A stretch of 49,516 bases of DNA, taken from NCBI GenBank assembly GCA_021817785.1, contig JAKAFY010000011.1, forward strand, positions 1 through 49,516, read 5' to 3'. Position 1 is the first letter of the stretch. Each line of letters begins with the position of its first letter. A program made the position numbers and the translations under genes. Origin of the DNA: a bacterium (GTDB lineage: Bacteria; Patescibacteriota; Microgenomatia; UBA10105; UBA927). The notes under the pieces were generated by a model. It was not told the origin of the DNA. It saw only the letters and a program-made list of their open reading frames with translations, and made no database searches. Positions 6,836 to 15,473 of the stretch are shown here, in pieces.

Positions 6836-8119
6836 ATGCATGAACATAAAATCCCAACGATTATCGGGCTTATCCTCGTGTTCGGGGCGGTTCTCGTGTT
6901 CCGCCTTGTCTTCGATCAGGTAGCTCCCCTGCTTATCCGAGCATCCCCGACACTCATGCCGAAACACGTGACATTCAGCAATATTTCCGATACGTCTTTT
7001 GCCGTTTCCTGGACGACGGATATTCCGACCACCGGAGCAATCATCGTAGACGGCAACGGTGTCGGAACGCTCTACGATGAACGGGATGAAACCGTCTCCT
7101 CCACCACAACCAAACCGTCCCTTGGCTCCTATAGCATCCATAGTGTGATCGTGCGCAATACCAAACCACAGACGACATATCACGTCCGGATACTTTCCGG
7201 AGGTTCCCTGTTCCAGAATGGCATCAACCCATACACGGTAACGACGGGCGCGGCAATTCCCGGCATGGGTATTAACATGGAACCGGCGTACGGCACCGTC
7301 ACGCTTCCGAACGGCCAACCTGCCGCAGGCGCCATCGTCTATCTCACACTGGACGGCGGACAGGTGCTTTCCGCATTCGTGACCGCAACGGGTTCCTGGG
7401 TTATACCGCTTCATCTGGCGCGCACGGAATCGCTTTCTGCGTATGTGGCTGCTGCTGACCGTATCAACGAGTCCATCACCATCCGCGCCCCCCAGGGAGA
7501 AGCGACGGCAACGACGGATACGTTAAACGATAATCCGGTACCGGAAATGTCCATCGGAAAATCCTATGATTTCCGGAAACTTCAGGCGGAAAATCCGGAA
7601 AAACAACTTGCGGAGGCCCCGCCCGCCGTATTGGGAGACAGCGTCGTGGCGGCAAATCAGACGGTTGCCATAACACAGCCGGCGCAAAATGCGCATCTGT
7701 CGACCAATCTTCCGCTCTTTGAAGGTACCGGCGCCGTGGGAAAACAGGTGCTTATTTTAATCGGCATTACCGAACTCCAAAGCGGAGTAACGACCGTAGG
7801 CGCCGACGGCGTATGGCGTTTTACCCCGACCCAGCCGTTGTCGGACGGCAGACAAAGCATTACGATCACCACAAAAGACAGTAACAATCAGACGGTTGCC
7901 CTCACCCACACCTTTGATGTATTCAAAAGCGGCACGCAGGTATTGGGAGACGCTACCCCGTCTGCGACACTCACACCAACGATTATCGATACGCCTACTC
8001 CTACGGCAACGCTCGCGGGTCAGCCCATACCGACGACCGGAAATGAACTACCAACATTACTTCTTATGTTACTGGGAGGCGCCGTATTTATAGGCGGATC
8101 AACGCTGTTATTTTTATAA
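6836..8119 (+). CDS. Surface protein with fibronectin-like and Ig-like domains and an IPTTG tail
   Basis: This 427-residue protein has an N-terminal membrane anchor (about 7-30). A fibronectin type III-like domain follows (about 45-140, with PKHVTFSNISDTSFAVSWTT), then a carboxypeptidase-regulatory-like beta domain (about 155-235), an Ig-like repeat near 285-365, a Thr/Pro linker and IPTTGNELP before a last hydrophobic helix. IPTTG resembles the LPxTG sorting signal, but the basic tail expected after the helix is missing. An upstream ATG in the same frame at 6701 would overlap the previous gene, so 6836 is chosen. The position at the end of the PilN/PilO operon suggests a surface component made together with the pilus. 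Confidence 0.8.
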   Translation: MHEHKIPTIIGLILVFGAVLVFRLVFDQVAPLLIRASPTLMPKHVTFSNISDTSFAVSWTTDIPTTGAIIVDGNGVGTLYDERDETVSSTTTKPSLGSYSIHSVIVRNTKPQTTYHVRILSGGSLFQNGINPYTVTTGAAIPGMGINMEPAYGTVTLPNGQPAAGAIVYLTLDGGQVLSAFVTATGSWVIPLHLARTESLSAYVAAADRINESITIRAPQGEATATTDTLNDNPVPEMSIGKSYDFRKLQAENPEKQLAEAPPAVLGDSVVAANQTVAITQPAQNAHLSTNLPLFEGTGAVGKQVLILIGITELQSGVTTVGADGVWRFTPTQPLSDGRQSITITTKDSNNQTVALTHTFDVFKSGTQVLGDATPSATLTPTIIDTPTPTATLAGQPIPTTGNELPTLLLMLLGGAVFIGGSTLLFL

Positions 8120-8222
8120 TACGAGGCGCTACTTGACGCATCACGCGCATTTCCTCTAATCTGATTCTAGGAGCATTGTTTGTGCTTTCTATGGCGTATA
8201 GGATGTATTTATATTAACGATT

Positions 8223-9740
8223 ATGCCGGACGATATATTAGATGCCGCGCAAAAAGCGATTGACGAAGCAGCCAAAAAAGTCACGGATCCGATGGCTACG
8301 GCTTCTGATGTACATCCTAGTGACCCACTAGCGTCTCCAGCTGTCACAGAAAACCCGCCACCAGCTGAACCCGCTCCGGAACCGATGATGGTACCCGATG
8401 CCGGTAACTCAGCGCCGGTCCCTCCTCCGGCAACCGAACCGTCGACACCGAAGCCAGATACGAAACCGTCCGATCCTCCAAAATCTGTGGTTGACCATCC
8501 GATACCAGATGCCCAGAAACCTCCTGTTCCGGCATCTTCGGAACCGCCTGTGACAGAAGAGGCGTCAAAACTGGTTGAAAGCATACTCGATTCCGGAGAG
8601 CATACCACGATAGTGGCACCTCCCCCCTCTCAAAGTAAACCCGCGCCATACCGCAAAAGAGGCATATCAGGCGCTATCATCGGCGTCGTTGCCCTGCTTC
8701 TGTTAGCGCTCCCGGTTGGCGTCTATTACATCTCACAACAAAATCATCAGCTTACCGATGGCCGATCAAAAGCGACAGGAACACTATATCCGGGTGCGGT
8801 ATGCTCGCCAGGAGGTTCACTTGGGTATTGTGAACCAGGATATTTTTGCAACCCGAGTTCAAACACTTGTGAACTTTCAGGATGTTCTTCAAGCAATCCG
8901 TGCGGAGCTGGATATTTTTGTGATAACGGGGCATGTAAGGCGTCGGGGTGTACGGCGGCGGACAGTTGCGGAACAGGGTATTATTGCAATACATCTACAC
9001 ACCAGTGCGACCAAATTCCACCTTCACCAACGTCTGCTCTCGGCATCTCATGCACACCAGGAACAACATTTTGTGGACCCGGATATTATTGCAGCCCCAG
9101 TTCTCGAACATGTCAAGTTTCCTCCGTTCTATACTGTGATGCGAATGGGGGGTGCCCCAATGGATATAGCTGCTCGGGCGGAACATGCCAAGGCAATCCT
9201 GGCGGGTCTTGCGGCAGAAATATTGATACAGGTGCCCCGGTATGTTGCAATGAGGGAACAACGAGCCAAAGCTGCACCAATTCTGGTGGTGAGGTCGTGT
9301 GTGAAGCCCCGCACAGACTTGAATGTAAAAATAACGGGGTATGGTGCACGATAGATACAAATGGCTGCGGAGGAGGTACCAGCCCTACCTCGCCTCCTGG
9401 GAATCACCCAACTCCTACCAATACCCCGCCTGCAGTGCATCAGTGCTATGACATAAAGATTTTGAAAGACGGCACACAGGTCACCCCATCCGGTTTGCTC
9501 CCCGGGGATAAAGTGGTCTTATGGGTAAAAGGAACGGGAGCTCCTACAAAAGCACGTTTCCGTGTCAACGGAGATGAGTTGGTTCTCCCTCGTCCGAATC
9601 CGGATCCTGATCCGGGCTGGACGGATACGGAAACCGCAGGATCAGGACCGGGAGAGTTTATCGTAGACTATACCATCCCGGCTGGCCCGACTGACTTTCA
9701 GATAGATGCGGAAGTGTGGGTGGATGGTGTGTGGAAATAA
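8223..9740 (+). CDS. Cys-rich repeat surface protein with long Pro-rich cytoplasmic region
   Basis: This is an unrecognised protein of 505 residues. Residues 1-145 are acidic and Pro-rich, without signal peptide. A helix at about 147-171 crosses the membrane, so the N-terminus should be inside. Residues 194-325 hold about five Cys-rich repeats of the form C-x-PGYyC-(N/S)-x-SSx-TC, like small disulfide knots in eukaryotic secreted proteins. A second Cys-rich block and a Pro/Thr linker follow, then a beta domain (about 405-505). It needs an oxidising outside environment. It stands alone between two other surface-protein genes. Repeats could serve adhesion to a host cell; this is inference only. 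Confidence 0.7.
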   Translation: MPDDILDAAQKAIDEAAKKVTDPMATASDVHPSDPLASPAVTENPPPAEPAPEPMMVPDAGNSAPVPPPATEPSTPKPDTKPSDPPKSVVDHPIPDAQKPPVPASSEPPVTEEASKLVESILDSGEHTTIVAPPPSQSKPAPYRKRGISGAIIGVVALLLLALPVGVYYISQQNHQLTDGRSKATGTLYPGAVCSPGGSLGYCEPGYFCNPSSNTCELSGCSSSNPCGAGYFCDNGACKASGCTAADSCGTGYYCNTSTHQCDQIPPSPTSALGISCTPGTTFCGPGYYCSPSSRTCQVSSVLYCDANGGCPNGYSCSGGTCQGNPGGSCGRNIDTGAPVCCNEGTTSQSCTNSGGEVVCEAPHRLECKNNGVWCTIDTNGCGGGTSPTSPPGNHPTPTNTPPAVHQCYDIKILKDGTQVTPSGLLPGDKVVLWVKGTGAPTKARFRVNGDELVLPRPNPDPDPGWTDTETAGSGPGEFIVDYTIPAGPTDFQIDAEVWVDGVWK

Positions 9741-9789
9741 CACGCCTGCGTATCATCCTGATGAGTAGTCAAAAGACAGTAACATATCT

Positions 9790-10509
9790 ATGAGCTTTAT
9801 AAAAAAATATTGGTATCTACTTTTAGTCACCTTCCTTACGGTGGGCATTGGTGTTGTCGCCTACTTTACGTCCACCAAACTGGAAAACCAGCAATCAGTC
9901 GCCCCCACGGTGCCGCAGGTTACCCCGAAAGCGCTAAATACGGTCAATTGTCAGCTGGTATTTTCCATCACTCCGACCACGCCGACTCCGAGTGTCACGG
10001 CAACCCCCGGGCCAACGCCGACAAACACACCGGGTCCTTCCGCCACGCCGTCACCCACTCCGGGATCCAACAATACGCCGCCGGAATGCACCGGACTGAC
10101 GTTATCTCCGTCAAGCGGTACGCCGTCGTTTACCACAACCGTCACCTGTTCCGGAAAAGATGTCGATGGAGATATCACCGCCGTTGAATTCACGCTGCCG
10201 GACGGCACGACCAAATTGGTAGAAAAAAATGTCGGAAGTCCGGGATCGCTCTCGACACAGTACACGATCTCTCAAAACGGCACGTACAGCTTCTCGTGCC
10301 GGGTACGGGACAACAATTTTGCGTTCTCGTCCGTTCCTGATGTCTGCAAGCAGTCAATCTCGCTGGGCCCGACTCCTACACCGGGACCATCTCCCACGCC
10401 GTCTCCTATTCCGACGCCGAAAATCCCGGTCTCCGGAGGACCAACGGTGCTGGGGGTTTCCACGGTGGCGGGCGGACTGCTTCTGCTTCTTTTGGGCCTT
10501 GCCTTATAA
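9790..10509 (+). CDS. Secreted protein with Thr/Pro linkers, Ig-like domain and IPVSGG tail
   Basis: This 239-residue protein has an N-terminal helix (about 7-27), a Thr/Pro-rich stretch (about 58-95) rich in TPT repeats, and an Ig/PKD-like domain (about 98-190) with four Cys that could form two disulfides. A second Pro/Thr linker is followed by IPVSGGPT and a final hydrophobic helix ending directly at the C-terminus. The tail resembles those of the proteins at 963-1991 and 6836-8119. Together they form a family of anchored stalk-like proteins. It is probably shown on the cell surface. Ligand unknown. Confidence 0.7.
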   Translation: MSFIKKYWYLLLVTFLTVGIGVVAYFTSTKLENQQSVAPTVPQVTPKALNTVNCQLVFSITPTTPTPSVTATPGPTPTNTPGPSATPSPTPGSNNTPPECTGLTLSPSSGTPSFTTTVTCSGKDVDGDITAVEFTLPDGTTKLVEKNVGSPGSLSTQYTISQNGTYSFSCRVRDNNFAFSSVPDVCKQSISLGPTPTPGPSPTPSPIPTPKIPVSGGPTVLGVSTVAGGLLLLLLGLAL

Positions 10510-10525
10510 GTCTCGCGGACCCACA

Positions 10526-11554
10526 TTATCGAAGTGCGTTACGTACAAATTCGTGAATCGCTTCGAAATTCTCTTTGGGAAGCAATACATATCTTCCGTA
10601 CCAATTCTCCGGAGGACTATAGAGTTCGTCTTCAATAGATATGCGAGTGATATGTGATTGTGGCACGCGCATAAACAGTTTTCCCACTGTCGCAAGCTCT
10701 GAGATATTCATATCCGTGTCCGTCGCATCGTCAAAGGCACGATACAGCGCCTGCACCCTGCTTACTCTCCGCCACACATCCCATGACATCAGTTTATCCT
10801 TGAGTGCAACGATCACTTCCTGCTGCCTCCTCCCTCGCGAGAAATCGTTGCCTTCAGCGCCTTCCGCATGCCGGCTCCGGACATATTGCAGCGCACGTTC
10901 TCCGTTCATGACCTGCACGCCAGTATCAAAATGGATGGTCTCGTACCGGCAGCTATAGGTTGGATCACCGTTACAGGTATCGTTTTCTTTTCCTGCGATC
11001 GGATACTGCGTGTCCGTAAATGCAGTCGGAACATCTACCGATATTCCGCCGACCAGATTGATAATAGTCGTAAATTTCGTGAAATCAAATACGATACCGT
11101 ATTGAATAGGCAGCCCCACCATATCGGAAATGATAGCTTTGGAAAGGACCAGCCCGCCTCCTTTTTTCTTTATTTCGCCATAATGATACGCACTGTTTAC
11201 TTTATCCTGTAACGTGTCCGACCAGATATCCCTCGGCACGGATATCATCCCGAGTGTATGTCGGGCTTCATCAAACGAAAGGATGAGGATGGTATCGGTT
11301 AAATCCGCGCCGTCATGGATGCCCCCTCCGATTCCCAGCAACACCACATTCACCCTCCCGTTGATGGGTGCCAAATCCGCGCCGGTATCAAACACAAGAC
11401 GGAATAATGTAGCGGGTGTCATGCCCGTTGTCCGGATAAATGAAGACACCCCCATAACCACATGCGTCATACCGACCAGAAGAAGTGTCAAAATACCCAA
11501 TGCGATAAAAGTACGCACGCGGGGCGCTGCTATACGTCTCAGTTTGGGCTGCAT
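10526..11554 (-). CDS. LytR-CpsA-Psr (LCP) family wall-polymer ligase
   Basis: LCP enzymes transfer polymers such as teichoic acid or capsule from a lipid carrier to peptidoglycan. This protein has 342 residues, an N-terminal transmembrane helix (about 15-37) and an outside LCP domain. The family motifs are DTILILSFD, SVPRDIW (with the conserved Arg), DKVNSAYHYG and YVRSRHAEGAEGNDFSR. The start lies 4 bases past the tpiA stop; a TATCAT box 6 bases before the ATG lies within the tpiA 3' end, so it can be transcribed alone or with tpiA. Its presence suggests that a glycan, perhaps made by the cluster at 25.9-31.2 kb, is joined to the wall. Confidence 0.9.
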   Translation of the reverse strand: MQPKLRRIAAPRVRTFIALGILTLLLVGMTHVVMGVSSFIRTTGMTPATLFRLVFDTGADLAPINGRVNVVLLGIGGGIHDGADLTDTILILSFDEARHTLGMISVPRDIWSDTLQDKVNSAYHYGEIKKKGGGLVLSKAIISDMVGLPIQYGIVFDFTKFTTIINLVGGISVDVPTAFTDTQYPIAGKENDTCNGDPTYSCRYETIHFDTGVQVMNGERALQYVRSRHAEGAEGNDFSRGRRQQEVIVALKDKLMSWDVWRRVSRVQALYRAFDDATDTDMNISELATVGKLFMRVPQSHITRISIEDELYSPPENWYGRYVLLPKENFEAIHEFVRNALR

Positions 11555-11558
11555 GGGT

Positions 11559-12251
11559 TTATGATACGGTCGCCAACAGTTCGATCATGCGGAAAAACTT
11601 CGTAGGATCCATACTCGCTCCCCCTGGAAGCACGCCGGATATGGCTGGCTGTCGGACAAATGACAACACATTATCAGGGGTGGTGCTTCCGCCGTAAATC
11701 ACTGGAATCCCCGGATGTTTTGCGACGATTTTTTCGCACACTCTATTGGCACTTTCCGGATTTTGGGCTATCCCGCCGCTGACGGCGCTTATTGCCCACG
11801 GCGGCTCGTATGCAATGACGTCCACCCCATCCGGGACAAACACCGATTCATCCTGCACGCAATACATAATATGTAATCCGGCAGCTTTGGCCTGTGACAC
11901 TTTTTGAATCAGCAGGGGATCCGTTTCTCCCAGATTTTTCCGCCGTTCCGAATGCCCGATAATCGTCCACGAGGCAAACTCGGAAACCTGACCGGCATTG
12001 ATTTCGCCCGTGTATGCACCTTCACCAAGAGGTGACACATCCTGAGCCCCAAGCTGTAACGGAATGGTTGTTTCCGAAAGTGCATCGCGGGCAAATGGCA
12101 GTAACGTATACGGCGGGCACAGCACGGCGGTGACAGAAGACCATTGGTGCGTACCCGTTTTCCACAATGATATGAATTCGGCAAACCATGTCCGGGCATC
12201 GTTTTGCCCTTTAAAACTTTTCCAATTTCCTGCGATAAAAAAGTGTTTCAT
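11559..12251 (-). CDS. tpiA: Triosephosphate isomerase
   Basis: This cytoplasmic glycolytic enzyme interconverts dihydroxyacetone phosphate and glyceraldehyde 3-phosphate. From the chosen start it has 230 residues, a little below the usual 250. Catalytic residues are visible: AGNWK (Asn9 and Lys11), IIGHSERR (electrophilic His) and YEPPWAI (base Glu). The phosphate-binding end VIYGGS and GVLPGGAS are also present. An open frame continues upstream, but MKHFFIAGNWK matches the normal N-terminus, so 12251 is used. It is followed closely by the LCP gene. Other glycolysis genes are not in this window. Confidence 0.93.
   Translation of the reverse strand: MKHFFIAGNWKSFKGQNDARTWFAEFISLWKTGTHQWSSVTAVLCPPYTLLPFARDALSETTIPLQLGAQDVSPLGEGAYTGEINAGQVSEFASWTIIGHSERRKNLGETDPLLIQKVSQAKAAGLHIMYCVQDESVFVPDGVDVIAYEPPWAISAVSGGIAQNPESANRVCEKIVAKHPGIPVIYGGSTTPDNVLSFVRQPAISGVLPGGASMDPTKFFRMIELLATVS
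11561..11566 (-). promoter_or_regulatory. -10 box of the LCP gene
   Basis: TATCAT on the minus strand ends exactly 6 bases before the ATG of the LCP gene and lies inside the 3' end of tpiA. Confidence 0.45.
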
Positions 12252-12384
12252 ACCTGGTGTAGGCTGCAACATGCGGAACCGGATATTCCTTTCTAGTATT
12301 AAGCTTAGTACATGAACATACAGACAATCAATCATGCCAAAGAAATATCCGCAGATTCATGCGTATTCGTCTCCCGGCATATGA

Positions 12385-12390
12385 TACGAT
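12385..12390 (+). promoter_or_regulatory. Possible -10 box of the UvrD-type helicase gene
   Basis: TACGAT ends 8 bases before the ATG at 12399. Overlapping alternatives (TATGAT at 12380, GATACT at 12391) make the exact box uncertain. The 147-base gap between tpiA and this gene holds nothing else that I can name. Confidence 0.35.
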
Positions 12391-12398
12391 GATACTCT

Positions 12399-14270
12399 AT
12401 GCCGGAAACCCTCCTCAACGATTTAAATACGGAACAACAAATGGCAGTCAGGGCTACGGACGGACCGGTCCTCATCCTCGCCGGGGCCGGCAGCGGGAAA
12501 ACGCGCGTCCTTACCTACCGCGTTGCCTACCTTATCATCGAAAAACACGTCCCGGCACACGACATACTCATGGTGACGTTCACCAATAAAGCGGCCAATG
12601 AAATGAAGGAGCGCATCGCCACACTATTATCGAATCAACGAAGTAACGAAGTTGCCAACAACGATCTGCCGTTTGCCGGAACGTATCATTCCCTCTGCGT
12701 CAGAATATTACGTGCGGACGGCATGCATGTGCGTATCTCGCAAAATTTCGCCATCTATGACGGAAATGACCAAATCGATGCGATAAAAGAAGTCATGACC
12801 AAACTCGATATATCCCAGAAACTGTACCATCCGAATGCGGTCCTTGCGACCATTTCCCAAGCCAAGAACGAACTGATCCCCGCATTGGAATATCCGACGT
12901 ACGCCCGCGGTAACTTTCAGGAAACCGTGGCCCGGGTCTATTTGGGATACCAGAAATTACTGCTCGATAATGAAGCACTCGACTTTGATGACCTGCTTAC
13001 CAAAACGGTGCAGCTTTTGAGAGACCATGCGGATATAGCGCGGAAATATCAGGACCGTTTCCAGTACGTGCTTGTGGATGAATATCAGGACACCAACAAA
13101 GCACAATACGAACTCACAAAATTATTTTCCAAAAAATGGCACAACATCACGGTCGTCGGCGATGCGTCGCAGAGCATTTACCGCTGGAGAGGTGCGGATT
13201 TCAGAAACATCTCAAACTTTAACAAGGATTTTCCTTCCGCAAAGGTATTTCACCTCGAACAAAATTACCGATCCACCCAGACGATCCTGGACGCGGCGTT
13301 TGGCGTCATAGGAAAAAACACCTCTCACCCCATTCTCAAACTCTGGACGGAAAAAGGCAGCGGGGAACGCATCACCCTTTATGAAGCACGCAACGAACAG
13401 GATGAGGCGCTGTATGTCATTCAGACGATTCTGCAATCCGGCAGGCGGTTTTCCGACTTCGCCGTGTTATACCGCACCAACGCGCAATCCCGCGTACTGG
13501 AAGAGGCATTCCTCCATAACGGCATCCCCTACACGTTAGTCGGAGGGACCAGGTTTTATGACCGCAAAGAAATTAAGGACGTACTGGCTTATCTGCGCGT
13601 ACTCGCAAACCCCAAAGATACCGTTTCCTATCATCGTGCGGAAAAACTCGGGAAAGGCCGTATGGCGAAATTTCTTGCGTTCGCAGACGAACACAAACAG
13701 GATCACGCGCTGATTACTCCGACAACCCTGGAACTTCTGGACCGCATTTTAGAAGTCACCCGATACACCGACCTGTATGACGCCAATGTCGAGGAAGAAA
13801 ATTACCGACTCGAAAATATCAAAGAGTTGCGGTCCGTCGCCACCGAATTCCCGCTCCTTACCGCATTTTTGGAAAACGTCGCGCTGATAGAAAAAGAGGA
13901 ATCCCGTCGGCCCGGAAAACAATCGCCCGCTTATAGCCGCGGAGCGGTTGTCCTCATGACGCTCCACTCGGCAAAGGGCTTGGAATTTCCGATCGTCACC
14001 ATCGTCGGCATGGAAGAGGGCATATTCCCTCACAGCCGGTCCCTTATGGAACGGGAGGAACTCGAAGAAGAGCGTCGGCTCTGTTATGTGGGGATCACCC
14101 GCGCGAAAGAAAAAGTATACCTTACGTACGCCAACCGCAGACTGTTTTTTGGTGCCCGAACACAGAATATGATTTCCCGTTTTATTGCGGACATACCGGA
14201 ACACGCGCTGGATCTGCAGGTTTCACTTTCCGCGGACCGGGGATTTCAGGACGGAGATCTGTTGCTTTAA
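12399..14270 (+). CDS. uvrD: UvrD/PcrA-type superfamily 1A DNA helicase, shortened
   Basis: This 3'-5' DNA helicase of 623 residues acts in repair and in clearing replication forks. Motifs in order: Q-motif LNTEQQMAV, Walker A GAGSGKT (29-35), TFTNKAANEM, Walker B LVDEYQDTN (about 224), GDASQSIYRWRGAD, QNYRST, LMTLHSAKGLEFP and VGITRAKEKVYLTYA. It is about 100 residues shorter than PcrA. The loss is visible in the 2B region after YLRVLANPKDTVSYHRAEKLG, and the C-terminal RNA-polymerase-binding tail is absent. A small insert near residues 77-87 (SNQRSNEVANN) comes from a GTAAC-type repeat. All catalytic motifs are intact, so it should be active. Confidence 0.93.
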   Translation: MPETLLNDLNTEQQMAVRATDGPVLILAGAGSGKTRVLTYRVAYLIIEKHVPAHDILMVTFTNKAANEMKERIATLLSNQRSNEVANNDLPFAGTYHSLCVRILRADGMHVRISQNFAIYDGNDQIDAIKEVMTKLDISQKLYHPNAVLATISQAKNELIPALEYPTYARGNFQETVARVYLGYQKLLLDNEALDFDDLLTKTVQLLRDHADIARKYQDRFQYVLVDEYQDTNKAQYELTKLFSKKWHNITVVGDASQSIYRWRGADFRNISNFNKDFPSAKVFHLEQNYRSTQTILDAAFGVIGKNTSHPILKLWTEKGSGERITLYEARNEQDEALYVIQTILQSGRRFSDFAVLYRTNAQSRVLEEAFLHNGIPYTLVGGTRFYDRKEIKDVLAYLRVLANPKDTVSYHRAEKLGKGRMAKFLAFADEHKQDHALITPTTLELLDRILEVTRYTDLYDANVEEENYRLENIKELRSVATEFPLLTAFLENVALIEKEESRRPGKQSPAYSRGAVVLMTLHSAKGLEFPIVTIVGMEEGIFPHSRSLMEREELEEERRLCYVGITRAKEKVYLTYANRRLFFGARTQNMISRFIADIPEHALDLQVSLSADRGFQDGDLLL

Positions 14271-14461
14271 TAAAACAACCGCAGAAGCGTCATTGCCAGA
14301 CTTCCGACCACGACTGCCACCGCTAATATCATCTCGATTGTCAAAAATATTTTCGCCATTCCGTGGACGTGTCCGAAAGAAAAAAGAGGGAGTACAAGCC
14401 TGCTATCAACCGGTAACCAGCTGACGGGTTGTTCCGATATCTTCGTACGATGTTTCTTCAT
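14267..14461 (-). CDS. Possible small membrane protein
   Basis: This short open frame (64 residues from the ATG at 14461; 79 from an upstream ATG) ends in a hydrophobic helix of about 25 residues, starting MAKIFLTIEMILAVAVVVG. Its stop overlaps the stop of the helicase gene on the other strand by 4 bases. The overall shape recalls half of a SecG-like subunit, but no SecG motif is convincing. It fills a gap of about 230 bases that would otherwise be empty, which supports it slightly. Confidence 0.4.
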   Translation of the reverse strand: MKKHRTKISEQPVSWLPVDSRLVLPLFSFGHVHGMAKIFLTIEMILAVAVVVGSLAMTLLRLFY

Positions 14462-14492
14462 CGGACCCATTGTATCATAGCTTTTAACGCGC

Positions 14493-14498
14493 GATAAT
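14493..14498 (+). promoter_or_regulatory. -10 box of the femAB pair
   Basis: GATAAT ends exactly 6 bases before the ATG at 14505. There is no room for a Shine-Dalgarno site. Confidence 0.5.
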
Positions 14499-14504
14499 AG
14501 ATAC

Positions 14505-15473
14505 ATGCGAAAGACTGGTACGACAACCCGCGTAGCGTTATATACCGCGACACATCACCCCCTGCAATCGCCCGCGTGGGGAGCGTTTCGCGCTGCGATG
14601 GGCATAGATGTTGCCCATATCGGTCCGTGGCAGATCACGTTTCACCGGATTCCCCATACCCCGTGGACCGTCGGGTATTTCCCGAAAGGACCGGCACCTA
14701 CAAAATCCATGATCGAGGAACTTGTGAAATTGGGAATAGAAAAACGTGCGATATTCATTCAACTCGAACCAAATGTGAAAAAACGTTCACAGTTTATAGT
14801 TCACAGTTCACAGCTTAGGAGGTCGCATCACCCGTTGTTTACCAAATACACCTTTATTTTGGATTTAACCAAATCCGAAGACGAACTGCTGAAAGCCATG
14901 CATTCGAAAACGAGATATAACCTCAGGGTCGCGGAGCGCCATGGCGTTGTCGTTTCCGAGGATAACTCACCCGAAGCATTTGAGGCATATCTTGCGCTCA
15001 GCAGGGAAACGACGTCGCGGCAGGGATTTTACGCACATGACGAAACATATCACAGGACCATGTGGAAGATACTGCATGCCGCCGGCATCGCCCACCTTTT
15101 TACCGCAACCTACCAGCACAACATTCTTACTGCCTGGATTATCTTTACCTGGGGAAAAATGGTTTATTACCCGTACGGCGCATCCAGCCGCGACCACCGG
15201 GAAGTCATGGCGCCGACACTCATGCTATGGGAAGTGGCGAAATGGGCAAAGGCAAACGGATACACGTCGTTCGACCTCTGGGGAGCCATGGGAGAAAATC
15301 CGGACACCAACGACCCGTGGTACGGATTCCACCGGTTCAAACAGGGATTCAATCCGGAGCTTGTGGAATATGTCGGATCGTACGATCTTATCATCCGCCC
15401 GTTCCTATACCGGCTGTATACGGTAGCCGATATGGTGCGGTGGGCGATTCTGAAACTGAAGGCGCGGTCATAA
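14505..15473 (+). CDS. FemAB-family aminoacyltransferase (peptidoglycan bridge), copy 1
   Basis: FemAB enzymes add amino acids from aminoacyl-tRNA to the stem peptide of lipid II in Gram-positive bacteria. This copy has 322 residues and two GNAT-like halves. Typical segments are MHSKTRYNLRVAERHGVVV, YGASSRDHREVMAPTLMLWE and YTSFDLWGAMG, then the family end GFHRFKQGFNPELVEYVGSYD. Residues about 95-105 (SQFIVHSSQL) are encoded by repeats of GTTCACAG, an in-frame insert also seen in tsaD. The gene overlaps the second copy by one base (TAATG). The pair probably makes an interpeptide bridge, one enzyme for each residue or position. Confidence 0.88.
   Translation: MRKTGTTTRVALYTATHHPLQSPAWGAFRAAMGIDVAHIGPWQITFHRIPHTPWTVGYFPKGPAPTKSMIEELVKLGIEKRAIFIQLEPNVKKRSQFIVHSSQLRRSHHPLFTKYTFILDLTKSEDELLKAMHSKTRYNLRVAERHGVVVSEDNSPEAFEAYLALSRETTSRQGFYAHDETYHRTMWKILHAAGIAHLFTATYQHNILTAWIIFTWGKMVYYPYGASSRDHREVMAPTLMLWEVAKWAKANGYTSFDLWGAMGENPDTNDPWYGFHRFKQGFNPELVEYVGSYDLIIRPFLYRLYTVADMVRWAILKLKARS
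14780..14822 (+). repeat. GTTCACAG-type repeat inside femAB copy 1
   Basis: The segment reads about three degenerate copies of AGTTCACAG in tandem (14789-14816). The same motif occurs in frame inside tsaD near 43508. It sits in a loop between two conserved blocks of the protein. Confidence 0.6.

Noticed and set aside
8716-9354. A 212-codon open frame on the plus strand overlapping the Cys-rich protein gene
   Set aside because: It overlaps the better-supported frame 8223-9740, which has a membrane helix and regular Cys repeats. The overlapping frame follows from the repeat structure and shows no domain.
12249-12267. Possible third copy of the CCAGG element next to the tpiA start (ACCAGGTATG)
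   Set aside because: Only about ten bases match and in a different orientation of the motif. No inverted partner end lies within 200 bases.
15062-15472. An upstream extension of the second FemAB gene
   Set aside because: It runs inside the first FemAB gene in another frame. The TAATG overlap at 15471-15475 gives a natural start.
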